Notes: generated by a model not told the origin, from the letters alone. Counted from the first letter of the stretch, positions 16,620 to 26,349 are shown. The stretch is DNA of 60,773 bases from Solibaculum_A intestinale (GCF_040096205.1 NZ_JBBMFD010000016.1:1-60773), one strand, 5' to 3'. Numbers and translations: made by a program.

Positions 16620-19600
16620 ATGTCAGATGTAATCCGCGTATTCGTGGAAAAAAAGCCCGGCTTTGACATTGAAGCGGGCCACATTTTGGCCGATCTGAAA
16701 GAAAACTTAGGCATCAAAGCCTTAACCGGCCTGCGTTTTGCCAACCGTTACGACGTGCAGGGCCTCAGCCGCGAAGAGTTCGACGCGGCCAAGGGCACCA
16801 TCCTTTCCGAGCCGAACCAGGACATCGTCACCTTAGAAACCTGGCCGGTGGGCGAGGAATATCAGGTCTTCGCGGTGGAATATCTGCCCGGCCAGTATGA
16901 CCAGCGGGCGGACTCCGCCGCCCAGTGCGTACAGCTGCTCACCCAGGGAGAACGGCCCGAAGTGGCCAACGCCCGGATGTACGCGGTCAAGGGCGACCTG
17001 TCCCAGGACGACCTCCGCAGGATGCAGGAATATCTGGTCAATCCCGTGGAATCCCGCTTGGCTTCCCTGGAAAAGCCCCAGACGCTGGACATGGACGTGG
17101 AAGCGCCGGAGAACGTCAAGCGGGTGGAGGGCTTTATCGAAATGAGCCCGGAGGAAATCGCCGGCTATTGGAAGCGGATGGGGTTTGCCATGAGCGTGGA
17201 GGACCTGGAGTTCTGCCGGGATTACTTTGCCACCAAGGAGCGCAGGGACCCCACAGTGACCGAACTGCGGGTGATCGACACCTACTGGTCGGACCACTGC
17301 CGGCACACCACCTTCTTAACCAGGCTTGAAAAAATTGAAATTGAAAAAGCGGAGATCACCGCCGCTATTGAAGAGGCCCTGCAGGCCTATTATGACGCCC
17401 GCAAGGAGGTCTACGGCGACCGGGACAAGACCGTCTGCCTGATGGACATGGCCTGCATCGGCGCGAAGCTGTTAAAGAAGCGGGGCATGATCCCGGACCT
17501 GGACGAGTCGGAGGAAATCAATGCCTGTTCCATCGAGGTTCCCATCGAGATCGACGGGGAAAAAGAAACGTGGCTGGTCCAGTTTAAAAACGAAACCCAC
17601 AACCATCCCACGGAAATCGAGCCCTTCGGCGGCGCGGCCACCTGTCTGGGCGGCGCCATCCGCGACCCCCTTTCCGGGCGCGCCTATGTCTACCAGGCCA
17701 TGCGAGTGACCGGTTCGGGCGATCCCACCGTGCCCATAAGCGAAACGCTCCCCGCCAAGCTTCCCCAGCGCAAAATCACCACCAGCGCCGCCCACGGCTA
17801 TTCCTCCTACGGCAACCAAATCGGCCTTGCCACCGGCCAGGTGGTGGAGCTCTACGACAAAGGCTATATCGCCAAGCGTCTGGAAATCGGCGCGGTGGTG
17901 GGCGCTTCTCCCAAGTCGAACGTGGTGCGGGAAGTTCCCCAGCCCGGCGATGTGATCGTCCTTTTGGGCGGGCGCACCGGCCGCGACGGCTGTGGCGGCG
18001 CCACCGGCTCCTCCAAGGCCCACACCGATGAATCCTTACAGACCTGCGGCGCAGAGGTGCAAAAGGGCAACCCGCCCACCGAGCGCAAGCTTCAGCGCCT
18101 CTTCCGCAACCCGGACGTATCCAGGATGATCAAACGCTGCAACGACTTCGGCGCGGGCGGCGTGTGCGTGGCCATCGGCGAGCTTGCCGACGGGCTTCGC
18201 ATTACGCTCGACAGCGTGCCGCGCAAATACGAGGGCTTGGACGGCACCGAGCTTGCCATTTCCGAGTCCCAGGAGCGCATGGCGGTGGTTCTCGACGACG
18301 GGGACGTAAACGCCTTCATTGACGCGGCGGATGCGGAAAACCTGGAAGCCACCCCGGTGGCGGTGGTCACCGCCGACGAGCGGCTGCGCATGCTCTGGCG
18401 GGACGACATGATTGTGGACATTTCCCGCGCCTTTCTCAATACAAACGGCGTGACCCAGAAAGCCGAAGCCGCCATCACCGCCCCCAAGGCGGAGGAATGC
18501 TATCTGGAGCAGCTTCCCGAAGAAGTGGTGGGCAAGGACTTTGCCGGCGCCATGAAGGCAAACCTTTCCCGCCTGAACGTCTGCTCCCAGAAGGGGCTTT
18601 CGGAACGGTTCGACTCCTCCATCGGCGCAGGTACCGTGCTTATGCCCTTTGCGGGCAAGTACCAGCTGACGCCGGAGGAGGCCATGGTGGCAAAGCTTCC
18701 CCTTCTTCACGGGGAAACCGACGACGCCACTGCCATGAGCTATGGCTTTATTCCCGGCATTTCCGAGTGGAGTCCGTTCCATGGGGCGGCCTGGGCAGTC
18801 ACCGAGTCCCTGTCCAAGCTGGCGGCGGTGGGAGCCGATCCCCTTTCCGCCCGCCTGACATTCCAGGAATATTTTGAACGCCTACACGACGTTCCCACCC
18901 GCTGGGGCAAGCCCGCCGCCGCCCTTTTGGGCGCTTTGCAGGCCCAGCTTGCCTACGGCACCCCCTCCATCGGCGGTAAGGACTCCATGTCCGGCTCCTT
19001 CAATGAGCTGGATGTTCCCCCCACCCTGGTGAGCTTTGCCATCGCCGCCACCAAGGCAAGCAAAACCGTGTCCGCCGCTTTCCAGAAGGCCGGCTCCAAG
19101 CTGGTGTTTGTAAAATTGCCTGCGGCCTCCTCCAAGCTGCCGGACTTTGAAAAGGTCAAAGAGATCTATCGCAGCATTCACGCCGCCGCGCAAAGCGGCG
19201 CGGTGCTCGCCGCAGGCGTTTTGCGCGAGGGCGGCCTTGGGGCGGCGCTTGCCCGCATGGCTTTGGGCAACCGCATCGGCGTCAAGCTGACGGCGGACCT
19301 GTCGGCAAACGACCTGTATACCCCCAAGGCGGGCTCCTTCCTTTTGGAAATGAACGAGCCGGAGGCTTTGGGTTGCATTCCCTATCAGGTCATCGGCGAA
19401 ACCACCGCTTTGCAGGACTTTGTGCTCGGCGGCGAATCGGTTTCCCTTGCCCAGCTGCAGGACGCCTATCTCTCCAAGCTGGAACCGGTCTTCCCGGTAA
19501 ACGCGCCCGACGCGCCCGATTACGGCATCGAAGTCACTCCCTATGCCTTCCCCTCCGGCGCGGCGCCTGCTGTGAAAACCGCCAGACCGAAGGTGTTCAT

Positions 19601-20381
19601 CCCCGTCTTCCCGGGCACCAACTGCGAGGTGGACTCCGCTCGTGCCTTTGAAGAAGCGGGAGCCAAGGCGGAAATCCTGGTGGTCAACAACCTGACCGCC
19701 TACGGCATTGAGAAAACCATCGAGCGGATGGTAAAGGAGATCGGCGATTCCCAGATCATCATGCTGCCCGGCGGCTTCTCCGGCGGCGACGAGCCGGACG
19801 GCTCGGGCAAGTTCATCGCCACCACCTTCCGCAATCCCCAGGTGGCCGAAGCGGTGCGCGCGCTGCTTTATGACCGGGACGGCCTGATGCTGGGTATCTG
19901 CAACGGCTTCCAGGCGCTCATTAAGCTGGGCCTGGTACCCTTCGGTGAAATCCGCGACTTAAAGCCCGAGGATCCCACCCTGACCTTCAACACCTTAGGC
20001 CGCCATGTGTCCCGGATGGTGTATACCCGCGTTTCCTCCGTCAACTCGCCCTGGCTTACCGGCGTCAAGCCCGGCGACGTGCACGCGGTGCCGGTGTCCC
20101 ACGGCGAAGGCCGGTTTGTGGCGGACGAAACTACGGTCAAATACCTGGCGGAGAACGGCCAGATCGCCTTCCAGTACTGCGACCCGCAGGGCAACATTTC
20201 CAATTCCATCGAGTGGAACCCCAACGGCTCGGTCTGCGCCATTGAGGGCATTTTAAGCCCGGACGGCCGCGTCCTCGGCAAGATGGGTCACTCGGAACGC
20301 AAGGGCCGCAACCTGTACAAAAATGTCCCCGGTGAGAAAGAACAGCGTATCTTTGAGTCGGGTGTGAAATACTTTAAATAA
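16620..20381 (+). CDS. purL: phosphoribosylformylglycinamidine synthase, single-chain
   Basis: Fourth step of purine synthesis: FGAR plus glutamine and ATP to FGAM. At 1253 residues this is the fused form with an N-terminal PurS-like part, the ATP-dependent synthase core (DHCRHTTFLT; HNHPTEIEPFGGAATC; GGKDSMSGS) and a C-terminal glutamine amidotransferase from about residue 990 (VFPGTNCEVDS; nucleophile Cys in LGICNGFQAL; His in SHGEGRF). The ATG at 16620 follows TAAGGAG. It stands alone here, apart from any other pur gene. Many Firmicutes use separate PurS, PurQ and PurL proteins; the fused form is usual in Clostridia. Confidence 0.96.
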   Translation: MSDVIRVFVEKKPGFDIEAGHILADLKENLGIKALTGLRFANRYDVQGLSREEFDAAKGTILSEPNQDIVTLETWPVGEEYQVFAVEYLPGQYDQRADSAAQCVQLLTQGERPEVANARMYAVKGDLSQDDLRRMQEYLVNPVESRLASLEKPQTLDMDVEAPENVKRVEGFIEMSPEEIAGYWKRMGFAMSVEDLEFCRDYFATKERRDPTVTELRVIDTYWSDHCRHTTFLTRLEKIEIEKAEITAAIEEALQAYYDARKEVYGDRDKTVCLMDMACIGAKLLKKRGMIPDLDESEEINACSIEVPIEIDGEKETWLVQFKNETHNHPTEIEPFGGAATCLGGAIRDPLSGRAYVYQAMRVTGSGDPTVPISETLPAKLPQRKITTSAAHGYSSYGNQIGLATGQVVELYDKGYIAKRLEIGAVVGASPKSNVVREVPQPGDVIVLLGGRTGRDGCGGATGSSKAHTDESLQTCGAEVQKGNPPTERKLQRLFRNPDVSRMIKRCNDFGAGGVCVAIGELADGLRITLDSVPRKYEGLDGTELAISESQERMAVVLDDGDVNAFIDAADAENLEATPVAVVTADERLRMLWRDDMIVDISRAFLNTNGVTQKAEAAITAPKAEECYLEQLPEEVVGKDFAGAMKANLSRLNVCSQKGLSERFDSSIGAGTVLMPFAGKYQLTPEEAMVAKLPLLHGETDDATAMSYGFIPGISEWSPFHGAAWAVTESLSKLAAVGADPLSARLTFQEYFERLHDVPTRWGKPAAALLGALQAQLAYGTPSIGGKDSMSGSFNELDVPPTLVSFAIAATKASKTVSAAFQKAGSKLVFVKLPAASSKLPDFEKVKEIYRSIHAAAQSGAVLAAGVLREGGLGAALARMALGNRIGVKLTADLSANDLYTPKAGSFLLEMNEPEALGCIPYQVIGETTALQDFVLGGESVSLAQLQDAYLSKLEPVFPVNAPDAPDYGIEVTPYAFPSGAAPAVKTARPKVFIPVFPGTNCEVDSARAFEEAGAKAEILVVNNLTAYGIEKTIERMVKEIGDSQIIMLPGGFSGGDEPDGSGKFIATTFRNPQVAEAVRALLYDRDGLMLGICNGFQALIKLGLVPFGEIRDLKPEDPTLTFNTLGRHVSRMVYTRVSSVNSPWLTGVKPGDVHAVPVSHGEGRFVADETTVKYLAENGQIAFQYCDPQGNISNSIEWNPNGSVCAIEGILSPDGRVLGKMGHSERKGRNLYKNVPGEKEQRIFESGVKYFK

Positions 20382-20392
20382 AGGCCCATTAG

Positions 20393-20447
20393 GATGAGCA
20401 TAATAACAAGGATTGCCAAAGAAGGGCGTCGTGTTGTTATGCTCATC
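20393..20447 (+). repeat. hairpin between purL and yfmF
   Basis: GATGAGCATA (20393-20402) pairs perfectly with TATGCTCATC (20438-20447), and inner AACAA/TTGTT adds pairs across a small bulge. There is no T run after it, so it is not a normal terminator. It may stabilise or process the mRNA. Confidence 0.4.
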
Positions 20448-20508
20448 TGCCGTGGGGCGGCTTCGTCCCGCAGCGAGGGGCCGATCATTTTAATAAGGTG
20501 GTGTGCGT

Positions 20509-21780
20509 GTGCCTGTATGGAAAACCGTGCCGTCGGTAGACGACGGCGTGAAGCTCTTGTCCCTGCCGGATTCCCGCTTTAAAACCAAGCGGGCGGCCGT
20601 ATCCTTTTATGTTCCGCTGCATGCGAAATCTGCGGCTGCCATGGCGATTCTGCCCTATCTTTTAAGCCATTCCTGCCGGGACTATCCCAACGTTACCCTT
20701 TTGAACGAGCGCCTCGCTTCCCTCTATGGCGCAAAGCTGTTCGGGTCGGTGGAGCGCCTCGGGGAAAGCCAGGTGCTGACCATTTCCTTGTTCGCTATTG
20801 GAGACGAGTATACCCCCGACCACGAACCGTTGAGCCGGGAATGCATGTCCCTTCTGCGTTCGCTGCTGTTTGACCCGGTTTTGGAGGACGGCTGCTTTCC
20901 CGCGTCCTCCATTGAGCAGGAAAAGCGCTGCTTGACGGAGCTCATCGAAGCCGAGCAAAACGACAAGCGAACCTATGCGAGAAACCGGTGCGAGCAGATT
21001 ATGTGCGAATCGGAAGGGTACGGGGTCAATAAGTACGGCACGGTTCAAACGGTGGCCGCCCTGACGCCCACCGACGTGACCGCCGCCTGGAAACACCTCC
21101 TGAAAACCGCCCGGGTGTGCCTTTCCTTTTTGGGAATGGAGTCGGACGGGACGCTGGAGGAGGCCTTCCAGGCATATGGACGCACCCAGCCGGTCTCCTG
21201 CCGGACCCAGGTAATAGAGAAGGCGGAAACGGTCAAGGAAGTTACCGACCGGCTGCCCGTCAATCAGGCAAAGCTGGTGATGGGTTTTCGCACGGGTACG
21301 GCTGAGCCGGACCCGGCGGTGATGGCCACCCGGATGATGGTGGCTCTCCTGGGCGGAACGGCTCATTCGAAGTTTTTCCTAAACGTGCGGGAAAAGCTTC
21401 ATCTGTGCTACTACTGCTCGGCCCGGTTTGACCGGCACAAGGGAATTATGCTGGTGGAGTCCGGCATCGAGCGGGAGAACTTTGAGAAGGCCAAGGCGGA
21501 AATCCTCCGTCAAATCGAGGCAGTCCAGGCGGGGGACTTTACCGACGAAGAGCTGTCCGCCACTGTCATGAGTATTCAGAACTCGTTTCGCACCGTGTCC
21601 GACCGGGTAACCGGCATCGCCACCTGGTACGAAAACCAGTATTTTGACGATACTCTTGTAACCCCCGAGGAAAGCGCCGACGCAGCCGGCAAGGTTACGC
21701 GGGAAGAGGTGGTCGCCGCGGCAAAGCGGCTGACTCTGGATACCATTTACCTGCTGACTGGAGAGGAGGATGGACAGTGA
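20509..21780 (+). CDS. yfmF: M16-like peptidase homolog YfmF, probably inactive partner
   Basis: A 423-residue M16 (pitrilysin-like) family protein lacking the HxxEH zinc motif at the expected N-terminal place, where it reads LLSHSC. It pairs with the adjacent HxxEH-bearing gene, as M16 heterodimers do; in Bacillus the YmfF/YmfH (YfmF/YfmH) pair has been tied to 5-aminopentanol modification of EF-P. The C-terminal half keeps FFLNVREKLHLCYYC and the Tyr/Arg region of M16 proteins. I take the GTG at 20509, seven bases after AAGGTGG; the GTG at 20503 is too close. It ends in a four-base overlap with the next gene. Confidence 0.85.
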   Translation: MPVWKTVPSVDDGVKLLSLPDSRFKTKRAAVSFYVPLHAKSAAAMAILPYLLSHSCRDYPNVTLLNERLASLYGAKLFGSVERLGESQVLTISLFAIGDEYTPDHEPLSRECMSLLRSLLFDPVLEDGCFPASSIEQEKRCLTELIEAEQNDKRTYARNRCEQIMCESEGYGVNKYGTVQTVAALTPTDVTAAWKHLLKTARVCLSFLGMESDGTLEEAFQAYGRTQPVSCRTQVIEKAETVKEVTDRLPVNQAKLVMGFRTGTAEPDPAVMATRMMVALLGGTAHSKFFLNVREKLHLCYYCSARFDRHKGIMLVESGIERENFEKAKAEILRQIEAVQAGDFTDEELSATVMSIQNSFRTVSDRVTGIATWYENQYFDDTLVTPEESADAAGKVTREEVVAAAKRLTLDTIYLLTGEEDGQ

Positions 21781-23045
21781 ACGTGGTAAAAAGCGCCCTG
21801 CTGGACGAAAGCTATTACGAGTACGACCATCCGTCGGGGCTGAAAATCCTGGTATACCCCAAGGAAGGGTACCAGTCGGCCTACGCTATTTTCGGCACTC
21901 GCTACGGTTCCATCGACACCCGTTTCCGCCTCAAAGGCGAACAGGAATGGACGGTGGTACCCGAGGGAATTGCCCATTTTCTCGAGCATAAGCTCTTTGA
22001 AAGCCAGGACGAGGACGCCTTTGCCCGCTATGCGCGCACCGGCGCCAATGCAAACGCTTTCACCTCCTTTGACCGAACCTGTTACCTTTTCTCCTGCACG
22101 GAGAATTTCGGCGCGTCCCTGGAAATCCTGCTGGATTTCGTCCAGTCCCCTTACTTTACCAAGGAAACGGTGGACAAAGAGCAGGGCATCATCGGCCAGG
22201 AAATCCGTATGTATGACGACGAGCCCAACTGGCGGGTCATGTTTAACCTTCTGACCGCTCTGTACCACACCCATCCGGTGCGCATCGACATTGCGGGTAC
22301 CGTAGAGTCCATCGCCAAGATCGACGCGGACCTTCTCTACAAGTGCTACCACACTTTTTATAACCTCAACAACATGGTGCTGGCCGTAGCGGGCAAGGTA
22401 GACCCGAAAGAGGTCCTCTCCATTGCCGACAGGGTACTCAAGCCCTCTGCGGACGCGGTCATCGAGCGTTCCTTTGAGGAGGAGCCGGAAGGAATTGTGA
22501 CCGATCATGTGGAGCAAAAGCTGTCGGTTTCGGTGCCTCTTTTCATGTTCGGCTATAAGGAAACGCCCAAGGCGGAGGGAATGGATACCCAGACCTTGGT
22601 GGAATGGGAGCTTCTCTTGGAACTGATTGCCGGCAAAACCTCTCCCCTCTATCGCAGGCTTCTGGACGAACAGCTCATTAACGAAAGCTTCGGCACCGAG
22701 CTCTTTGAGGGCCGGGGGTATGTCGCAGCCATGTTCGCCGGGGAGTCGAAGGACCCCAAAGCGGTGGCAGAGGCTGTCAAAGCGGAAATCGAGCGGCTCA
22801 AGAAGGACGGCATTGACAAGGATGCCTTCGAGCGGGTCCGCCGGGAACGGTACGGTTTGTCGGTCATGGCCTTTGACAGCGTAGAGGGCATCGCCAACAA
22901 CCTGTCCTCCGCTCATTTTACCGGACGGGGGATCTTTGACACGGCGGAGGTTTTGAGCCGCGTGACCTGCGAGCAGGTACAAAACCGTTTGATGGAAAGC
23001 CTGCGCCCGGAGCGCAGCGCTCTTTCCACCATCCTTCCCGCATAA
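21777..23045 (+). CDS. yfmH: M16 zinc peptidase homolog YfmH
   Basis: A 422-residue M16 peptidase. The inverted zinc motif HFLEH is intact (GIAHFLEHKLFE, about residue 66-70), with the distal glutamate in the KEQGIIGQEI segment. It starts at GTG 21777, overlapping the upstream gene by four bases (GTGA), so the two are coupled and presumably made in equal amounts as a heterodimer. The substrate is not known from the sequence. No efp gene is in the window. Confidence 0.87.
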   Translation: MNVVKSALLDESYYEYDHPSGLKILVYPKEGYQSAYAIFGTRYGSIDTRFRLKGEQEWTVVPEGIAHFLEHKLFESQDEDAFARYARTGANANAFTSFDRTCYLFSCTENFGASLEILLDFVQSPYFTKETVDKEQGIIGQEIRMYDDEPNWRVMFNLLTALYHTHPVRIDIAGTVESIAKIDADLLYKCYHTFYNLNNMVLAVAGKVDPKEVLSIADRVLKPSADAVIERSFEEEPEGIVTDHVEQKLSVSVPLFMFGYKETPKAEGMDTQTLVEWELLLELIAGKTSPLYRRLLDEQLINESFGTELFEGRGYVAAMFAGESKDPKAVAEAVKAEIERLKKDGIDKDAFERVRRERYGLSVMAFDSVEGIANNLSSAHFTGRGIFDTAEVLSRVTCEQVQNRLMESLRPERSALSTILPA

Positions 23046-23112
23046 ACCGCAAGCAAGGACTTTTGCCGGGTTTTACGCCCGGCCTACATAACATACAGGA
23101 GGACCTACGCGA

Positions 23113-24624
23113 ATGACGAATACCATTGAATTCCCCAAGCTGGGGTTTCAGATTGATCTCAACCCCATCGCGTTCTCCATCGGCGATTTCCATGTATACT
23201 GGTACGGCATCATCATCGCGCTGGGCATGCTGCTGGCCGTTCTCTACGTCATGAAAAGCTGCAAGCGGTTCGACGTGAATCCCGACCGGCTCATCGACGT
23301 GATTTTGGTTGGCGTGGTCGCCGGCATCGTGGGCGCCCGGCTCTATTACGTGCTCTTCAACATGAAGGAATTTACCGACGTCTGGTCTATTTTCGACCTA
23401 AAGTCAGGGGGCCTGGGCATCTACGGAGGCCTGATCTTCGGCCTGGGCGCGGGAGCTTTGATGGCCATGTGGCGCAAGGTGGACATCCCCAGTGCCTTCG
23501 ACCTGGCATCCTTAGGCTTTCTCATCGGCCAGGGCATTGGCCGCTGGGGAAACTTTATCAACCAGGAGGCCTTCGGGGTCAACACCGATCTGCCCTGGGG
23601 CATGACCGGCAACCGCATTTCCGCCTGGCTTTACGCCAATTCCTCCACTCTGGCGGACGAAGGCATTTTCGTGGATTATACACAGCCGGTGCATCCCACC
23701 TTTCTCTACGAATCCCTGTGGTGCCTCTTAGGTTTTTTGCTGCTGCATTTCTTAAGCAAGCACCGCAAGTACAAAGGCGAGATCTTCCTTTTGTACTCCG
23801 CCTGGTATGGGTTCGGCCGCTTCTTTATTGAAGGGCTGCGCACCGACAGCCTCTACATTCCCGGCACCTACATCCGAGTATCCCAGGTGGTGGCGGCGGT
23901 GGCCTTCGTGGGCGCGCTGATCGCGCACTTTGTGATTCTTCACCGCATTAAGCAGAAAGAGCCGCTGGAACCGGACTATGTGCCGGTTTTCGGCAACCTG
24001 GATGAATTGTCTGCGGAGTCCCTGCGGCTGCGGGCGACCGAGCTTAATGCACAAGCAAAAGAACTGCGTGAGCAGGCCGAGCGCTACCGTCTCCTTGCCC
24101 AGGAGGACGGGGATTTTCCCGAGGAGGAAGAGTCAGACGGCAGCACCCCGCAAACCGCAGAAGAAGCCTCTGAACCGGAAAACGCGGAAGCCGCTCAAAC
24201 AGGCGAGGACAATGACGAGGACGATTACCGCAAAAGCGCCGAAGAGGCGGAGCGTCGGGCGATAGAGTTGGAGGGACAGGCGAAGGACTACATGCAAAAA
24301 GCCGAAGAACTGGAAGCGCAGGAAGAAAAGCAGGCCGACCGCACCGCGTTAAAGGCGAAGGCCCATTCTCTGCGCGTTCGTGCCAAGGCGCTCGAAGAGG
24401 AGATTGCCGCTCTAAGCGATACCGAGGAAGACTTAGAAAAGAAAAAAGCGCTGGAAGCGGAACGGGCGGAGTGCGAGGAAACGGCCGCCGAATGCGAACA
24501 ACTTCTTCGTGAACAGGAAGCCCAGGACGAGCAAAACGACGACCGCATCCAGGAAGTTTCCGGTGACGCAGATACAAACGCAGAAGGCGGAAATACCGGC
24601 TCGCAGAACGAAGAAAAACCGTAA
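23113..24624 (+). CDS. lgt: prolipoprotein diacylglyceryl transferase with coiled-coil tail
   Basis: Lgt moves diacylglycerol from phosphatidylglycerol to the lipobox Cys of prelipoproteins. The first ~285 residues are the seven-helix membrane enzyme: GGLGIYGGLIFG, the signature GIGRWGNFINQEAFG, and HPTFLYESLWC. After the last helix (about 265-285) there is a tail of some 200 residues, strongly acidic and Ala/Glu/Lys-rich, in long predicted coiled coils (for example LRATELNAQAKELREQAERY). Normal Lgt ends near 280, so the tail is an addition, cytoplasmic if the usual topology holds. The ATG at 23113 follows GGAGG. Confidence 0.92.
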   Translation: MTNTIEFPKLGFQIDLNPIAFSIGDFHVYWYGIIIALGMLLAVLYVMKSCKRFDVNPDRLIDVILVGVVAGIVGARLYYVLFNMKEFTDVWSIFDLKSGGLGIYGGLIFGLGAGALMAMWRKVDIPSAFDLASLGFLIGQGIGRWGNFINQEAFGVNTDLPWGMTGNRISAWLYANSSTLADEGIFVDYTQPVHPTFLYESLWCLLGFLLLHFLSKHRKYKGEIFLLYSAWYGFGRFFIEGLRTDSLYIPGTYIRVSQVVAAVAFVGALIAHFVILHRIKQKEPLEPDYVPVFGNLDELSAESLRLRATELNAQAKELREQAERYRLLAQEDGDFPEEEESDGSTPQTAEEASEPENAEAAQTGEDNDEDDYRKSAEEAERRAIELEGQAKDYMQKAEELEAQEEKQADRTALKAKAHSLRVRAKALEEEIAALSDTEEDLEKKKALEAERAECEETAAECEQLLREQEAQDEQNDDRIQEVSGDADTNAEGGNTGSQNEEKP

Positions 24625-24719
24625 GGTTACGCTTTGGGAAGGGGTGAGAGAACGCTCCTTCCCATTCTCTGTACATAAAAGGGAGCCGGGGAAAACCGGC
24701 GGAAAGGATGATGAGAGCA

Positions 24720-25577
24720 ATGGCAACGATCATCGACGGCAAGGCGGTTTCCGCCAGCGTAAAAGAACGGGTCGCCCAGGAGACAGCAGCTTTGAAGGAA
24801 CAAAAGGGGATCACTCCGGGTCTGGCGGTGGTCATCGTAGGGGATGACCCTGCTTCCCGCGTCTACGTCAACAACAAAAAGAAAGCCTGCGCGGCAGTTG
24901 GATTTTATTCGGAGGAGCACGCCCTTCCCGCAGACACGACCCTTGAGCATCTGCTTGGCCTCATCGACGGCCTAAATAAGCGTGAAGATATCCACGGCAT
25001 TCTGGTGCAGCTGCCGCTTCCGAAACACCTGGACGAACAGGCGGTGATCCACGCCATTTCTCCGTTAAAGGACGTGGACGCCTTTCTGCCCGAAAACGTG
25101 GGGCGCATCATGATCGGCGATTTTCATTTTCTTCCCTGCACCCCCGCGGGCGTCATGGAATTGCTGGACGCCGCCCATGTGGACATCGACGGCAAGCGTG
25201 CTGTGGTCATCGGCCGCAGCAACATTGTGGGCAAACCCCAGGCCATGCTGCTGATGCACAAAAACGCCACCGTCACCATCTGCCACTCCCATACGAAGGA
25301 CCTGCCGGCTGTCTGCCGGGAAGCGGACATTCTGGTGGCCGCCATCGGCAAAGCGAAATTCGTCACGGCGGACTTTGTCAAGCCCGGCGCCGCAGTGATC
25401 GACGTGGGGATGAACCGGGACGAAAACGGCAAGCTTTGCGGCGACGTGGATTTTGCTTCGGTGGAGCCGGTTGCCGGCTGCATCACGCCGGTGCCCGGCG
25501 GGGTAGGACCCATGACCATCGCCATGCTGATGAAGAACACTCTCATGGCCGCCAAGCTGCAAAACGGCCTTTGTTAA
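24720..25577 (+). CDS. folD: methylene-THF dehydrogenase / methenyl-THF cyclohydrolase
   Basis: Bifunctional one-carbon enzyme interconverting 5,10-methylene-THF and 10-formyl-THF with NADP. The 285-residue protein starts MATIIDGKAVSASVK. It has VYVNNKKKAC with the catalytic Lys, ILVQLPLPKHL, CTPAGVMELL and the nucleotide-binding VVIGRSNIVGKP. I use ATG 24720, 12 bases after GGAAAGG; ATGs at 24708 and 24711 are too close to that site. It lies between lgt and the L21 operon without an obvious strong terminator of its own. Confidence 0.95.
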   Translation: MATIIDGKAVSASVKERVAQETAALKEQKGITPGLAVVIVGDDPASRVYVNNKKKACAAVGFYSEEHALPADTTLEHLLGLIDGLNKREDIHGILVQLPLPKHLDEQAVIHAISPLKDVDAFLPENVGRIMIGDFHFLPCTPAGVMELLDAAHVDIDGKRAVVIGRSNIVGKPQAMLLMHKNATVTICHSHTKDLPAVCREADILVAAIGKAKFVTADFVKPGAAVIDVGMNRDENGKLCGDVDFASVEPVAGCITPVPGGVGPMTIAMLMKNTLMAAKLQNGLC

Positions 25578-25590
25578 CCGACTTTTTTGT

Positions 25591-25619
25591 TTGACTTTTT
25601 CCATGGTTTGTGCTATACT
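25591..25619 (+). promoter_or_regulatory. promoter of rplU-prp-rpmA
   Basis: TTGACT (25591-25596), 17 bases, TATACT (25614-25619) with TGC before it as an extended -10. Transcription should begin near 25626. Confidence 0.75.
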
Positions 25620-25621
25620 CG

Positions 25622-25705
25622 TCTAGCCGCATATTCCGGGCTTACACAAAGCGGACATCCTGTCCCGCCTGGGAACTAGCGAGTCTATTGTAAAGTAGGT
25701 GCCAT
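25622..25705 (+). ncRNA. L21 ribosomal protein leader
   Basis: The untranslated leader before rplU carries the conserved pattern of the Firmicutes L21 leader: CAAAGCGGACATCCTG, then CCCGCCTGGGAACTAGCG and GAGTC, ending just before the ribosome site. Such leaders precede rplU-prp-rpmA and are thought to bind L21 and repress the operon. Called on motif and position; a covariance search would settle it. Confidence 0.75.
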
Positions 25706-25711
25706 CCTTTC

Positions 25712-26023
25712 ATGTACGCAATCATTGAAACAGGCGGAAAGCAGTACAAGGTTTCCGTAGGCGACGAGATCTTCGTAGAAAAGCTCGGCGCGGAAGACGC
25801 GTCTGAGTACAGCTTCACCAAGGTTATCGCCATCGGTTCGGACGACGGGATCAAAACCGGCAGCCCTTATGTGGACGGTGCGACCGTATCCGCGAAGGTC
25901 ATCAAGAACGGCAAGTCCAAGAAGATCACTGTCTTCACCTATAAGCCCAAGAAGGGCGAAAAGCGCAAGATGGGTCACAGACAGCCTTACACCAAGGTGC
26001 AGATTGAAGCCATCAACGCTTAA
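25712..26023 (+). CDS. rplU: 50S ribosomal protein L21
   Basis: Ribosomal large-subunit protein L21, 103 residues, the usual length. MYAIIETGGKQYKV at the N terminus and KRKMGHRQPYTKVQIEAI at the C terminus are standard. It is the first gene of the L21-Prp-L27 operon, with a leader RNA upstream. Confidence 0.98.
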   Translation: MYAIIETGGKQYKVSVGDEIFVEKLGAEDASEYSFTKVIAIGSDDGIKTGSPYVDGATVSAKVIKNGKSKKITVFTYKPKKGEKRKMGHRQPYTKVQIEAINA

Positions 26024-26029
26024 GCTTTT

Positions 26030-26344
26030 ATGACCAAGGTGCGTTTTAACCATCGGGACGGCAAGCTTTGCGGATTTACCATGTCCGGCCACGCCGGATA
26101 TGCGCAGCAAGGCGAGGACATTGTCTGTGCCGCCGTTTCCTCCGCCGCTTATATGGCGGCCAACACCATCACCGAGGTGCTTTCTTCTCCGGCGCAAGCG
26201 GAGGTTTGCGAAGCTTGCTTTCGGTTTTCCCTTCTGTCGGCCTGCGATTCGGCGGCCGCGATCCTAGAGGGGCTGAGGCTCCATCTTACGGAGCTTCAAA
26301 AGCAATATCCCGCCTATTTAACGATTGATATTACGGAGGTGTAA
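26030..26344 (+). CDS. prp: ribosomal-processing cysteine protease Prp
   Basis: Prp removes the N-terminal extension of L27 in Firmicutes before it joins the ribosome. The 104-residue protein has the catalytic dyad H21 in SGHAGYA and C33 in EDIVCAAVS. It lies six bases after rplU without a clear ribosome site, so it is probably translated by coupling, and five bases before rpmA. The neighbouring L27 carries the extension it needs. Confidence 0.95.
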   Translation: MTKVRFNHRDGKLCGFTMSGHAGYAQQGEDIVCAAVSSAAYMAANTITEVLSSPAQAEVCEACFRFSLLSACDSAAAILEGLRLHLTELQKQYPAYLTIDITEV

Positions 26345-26349
26345 CACAC

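Noticed and set aside
17472..18782. Long minus-strand open frames inside purL
   Set aside because: Shadows of the purL coding frame; purL domains run continuously through this stretch.
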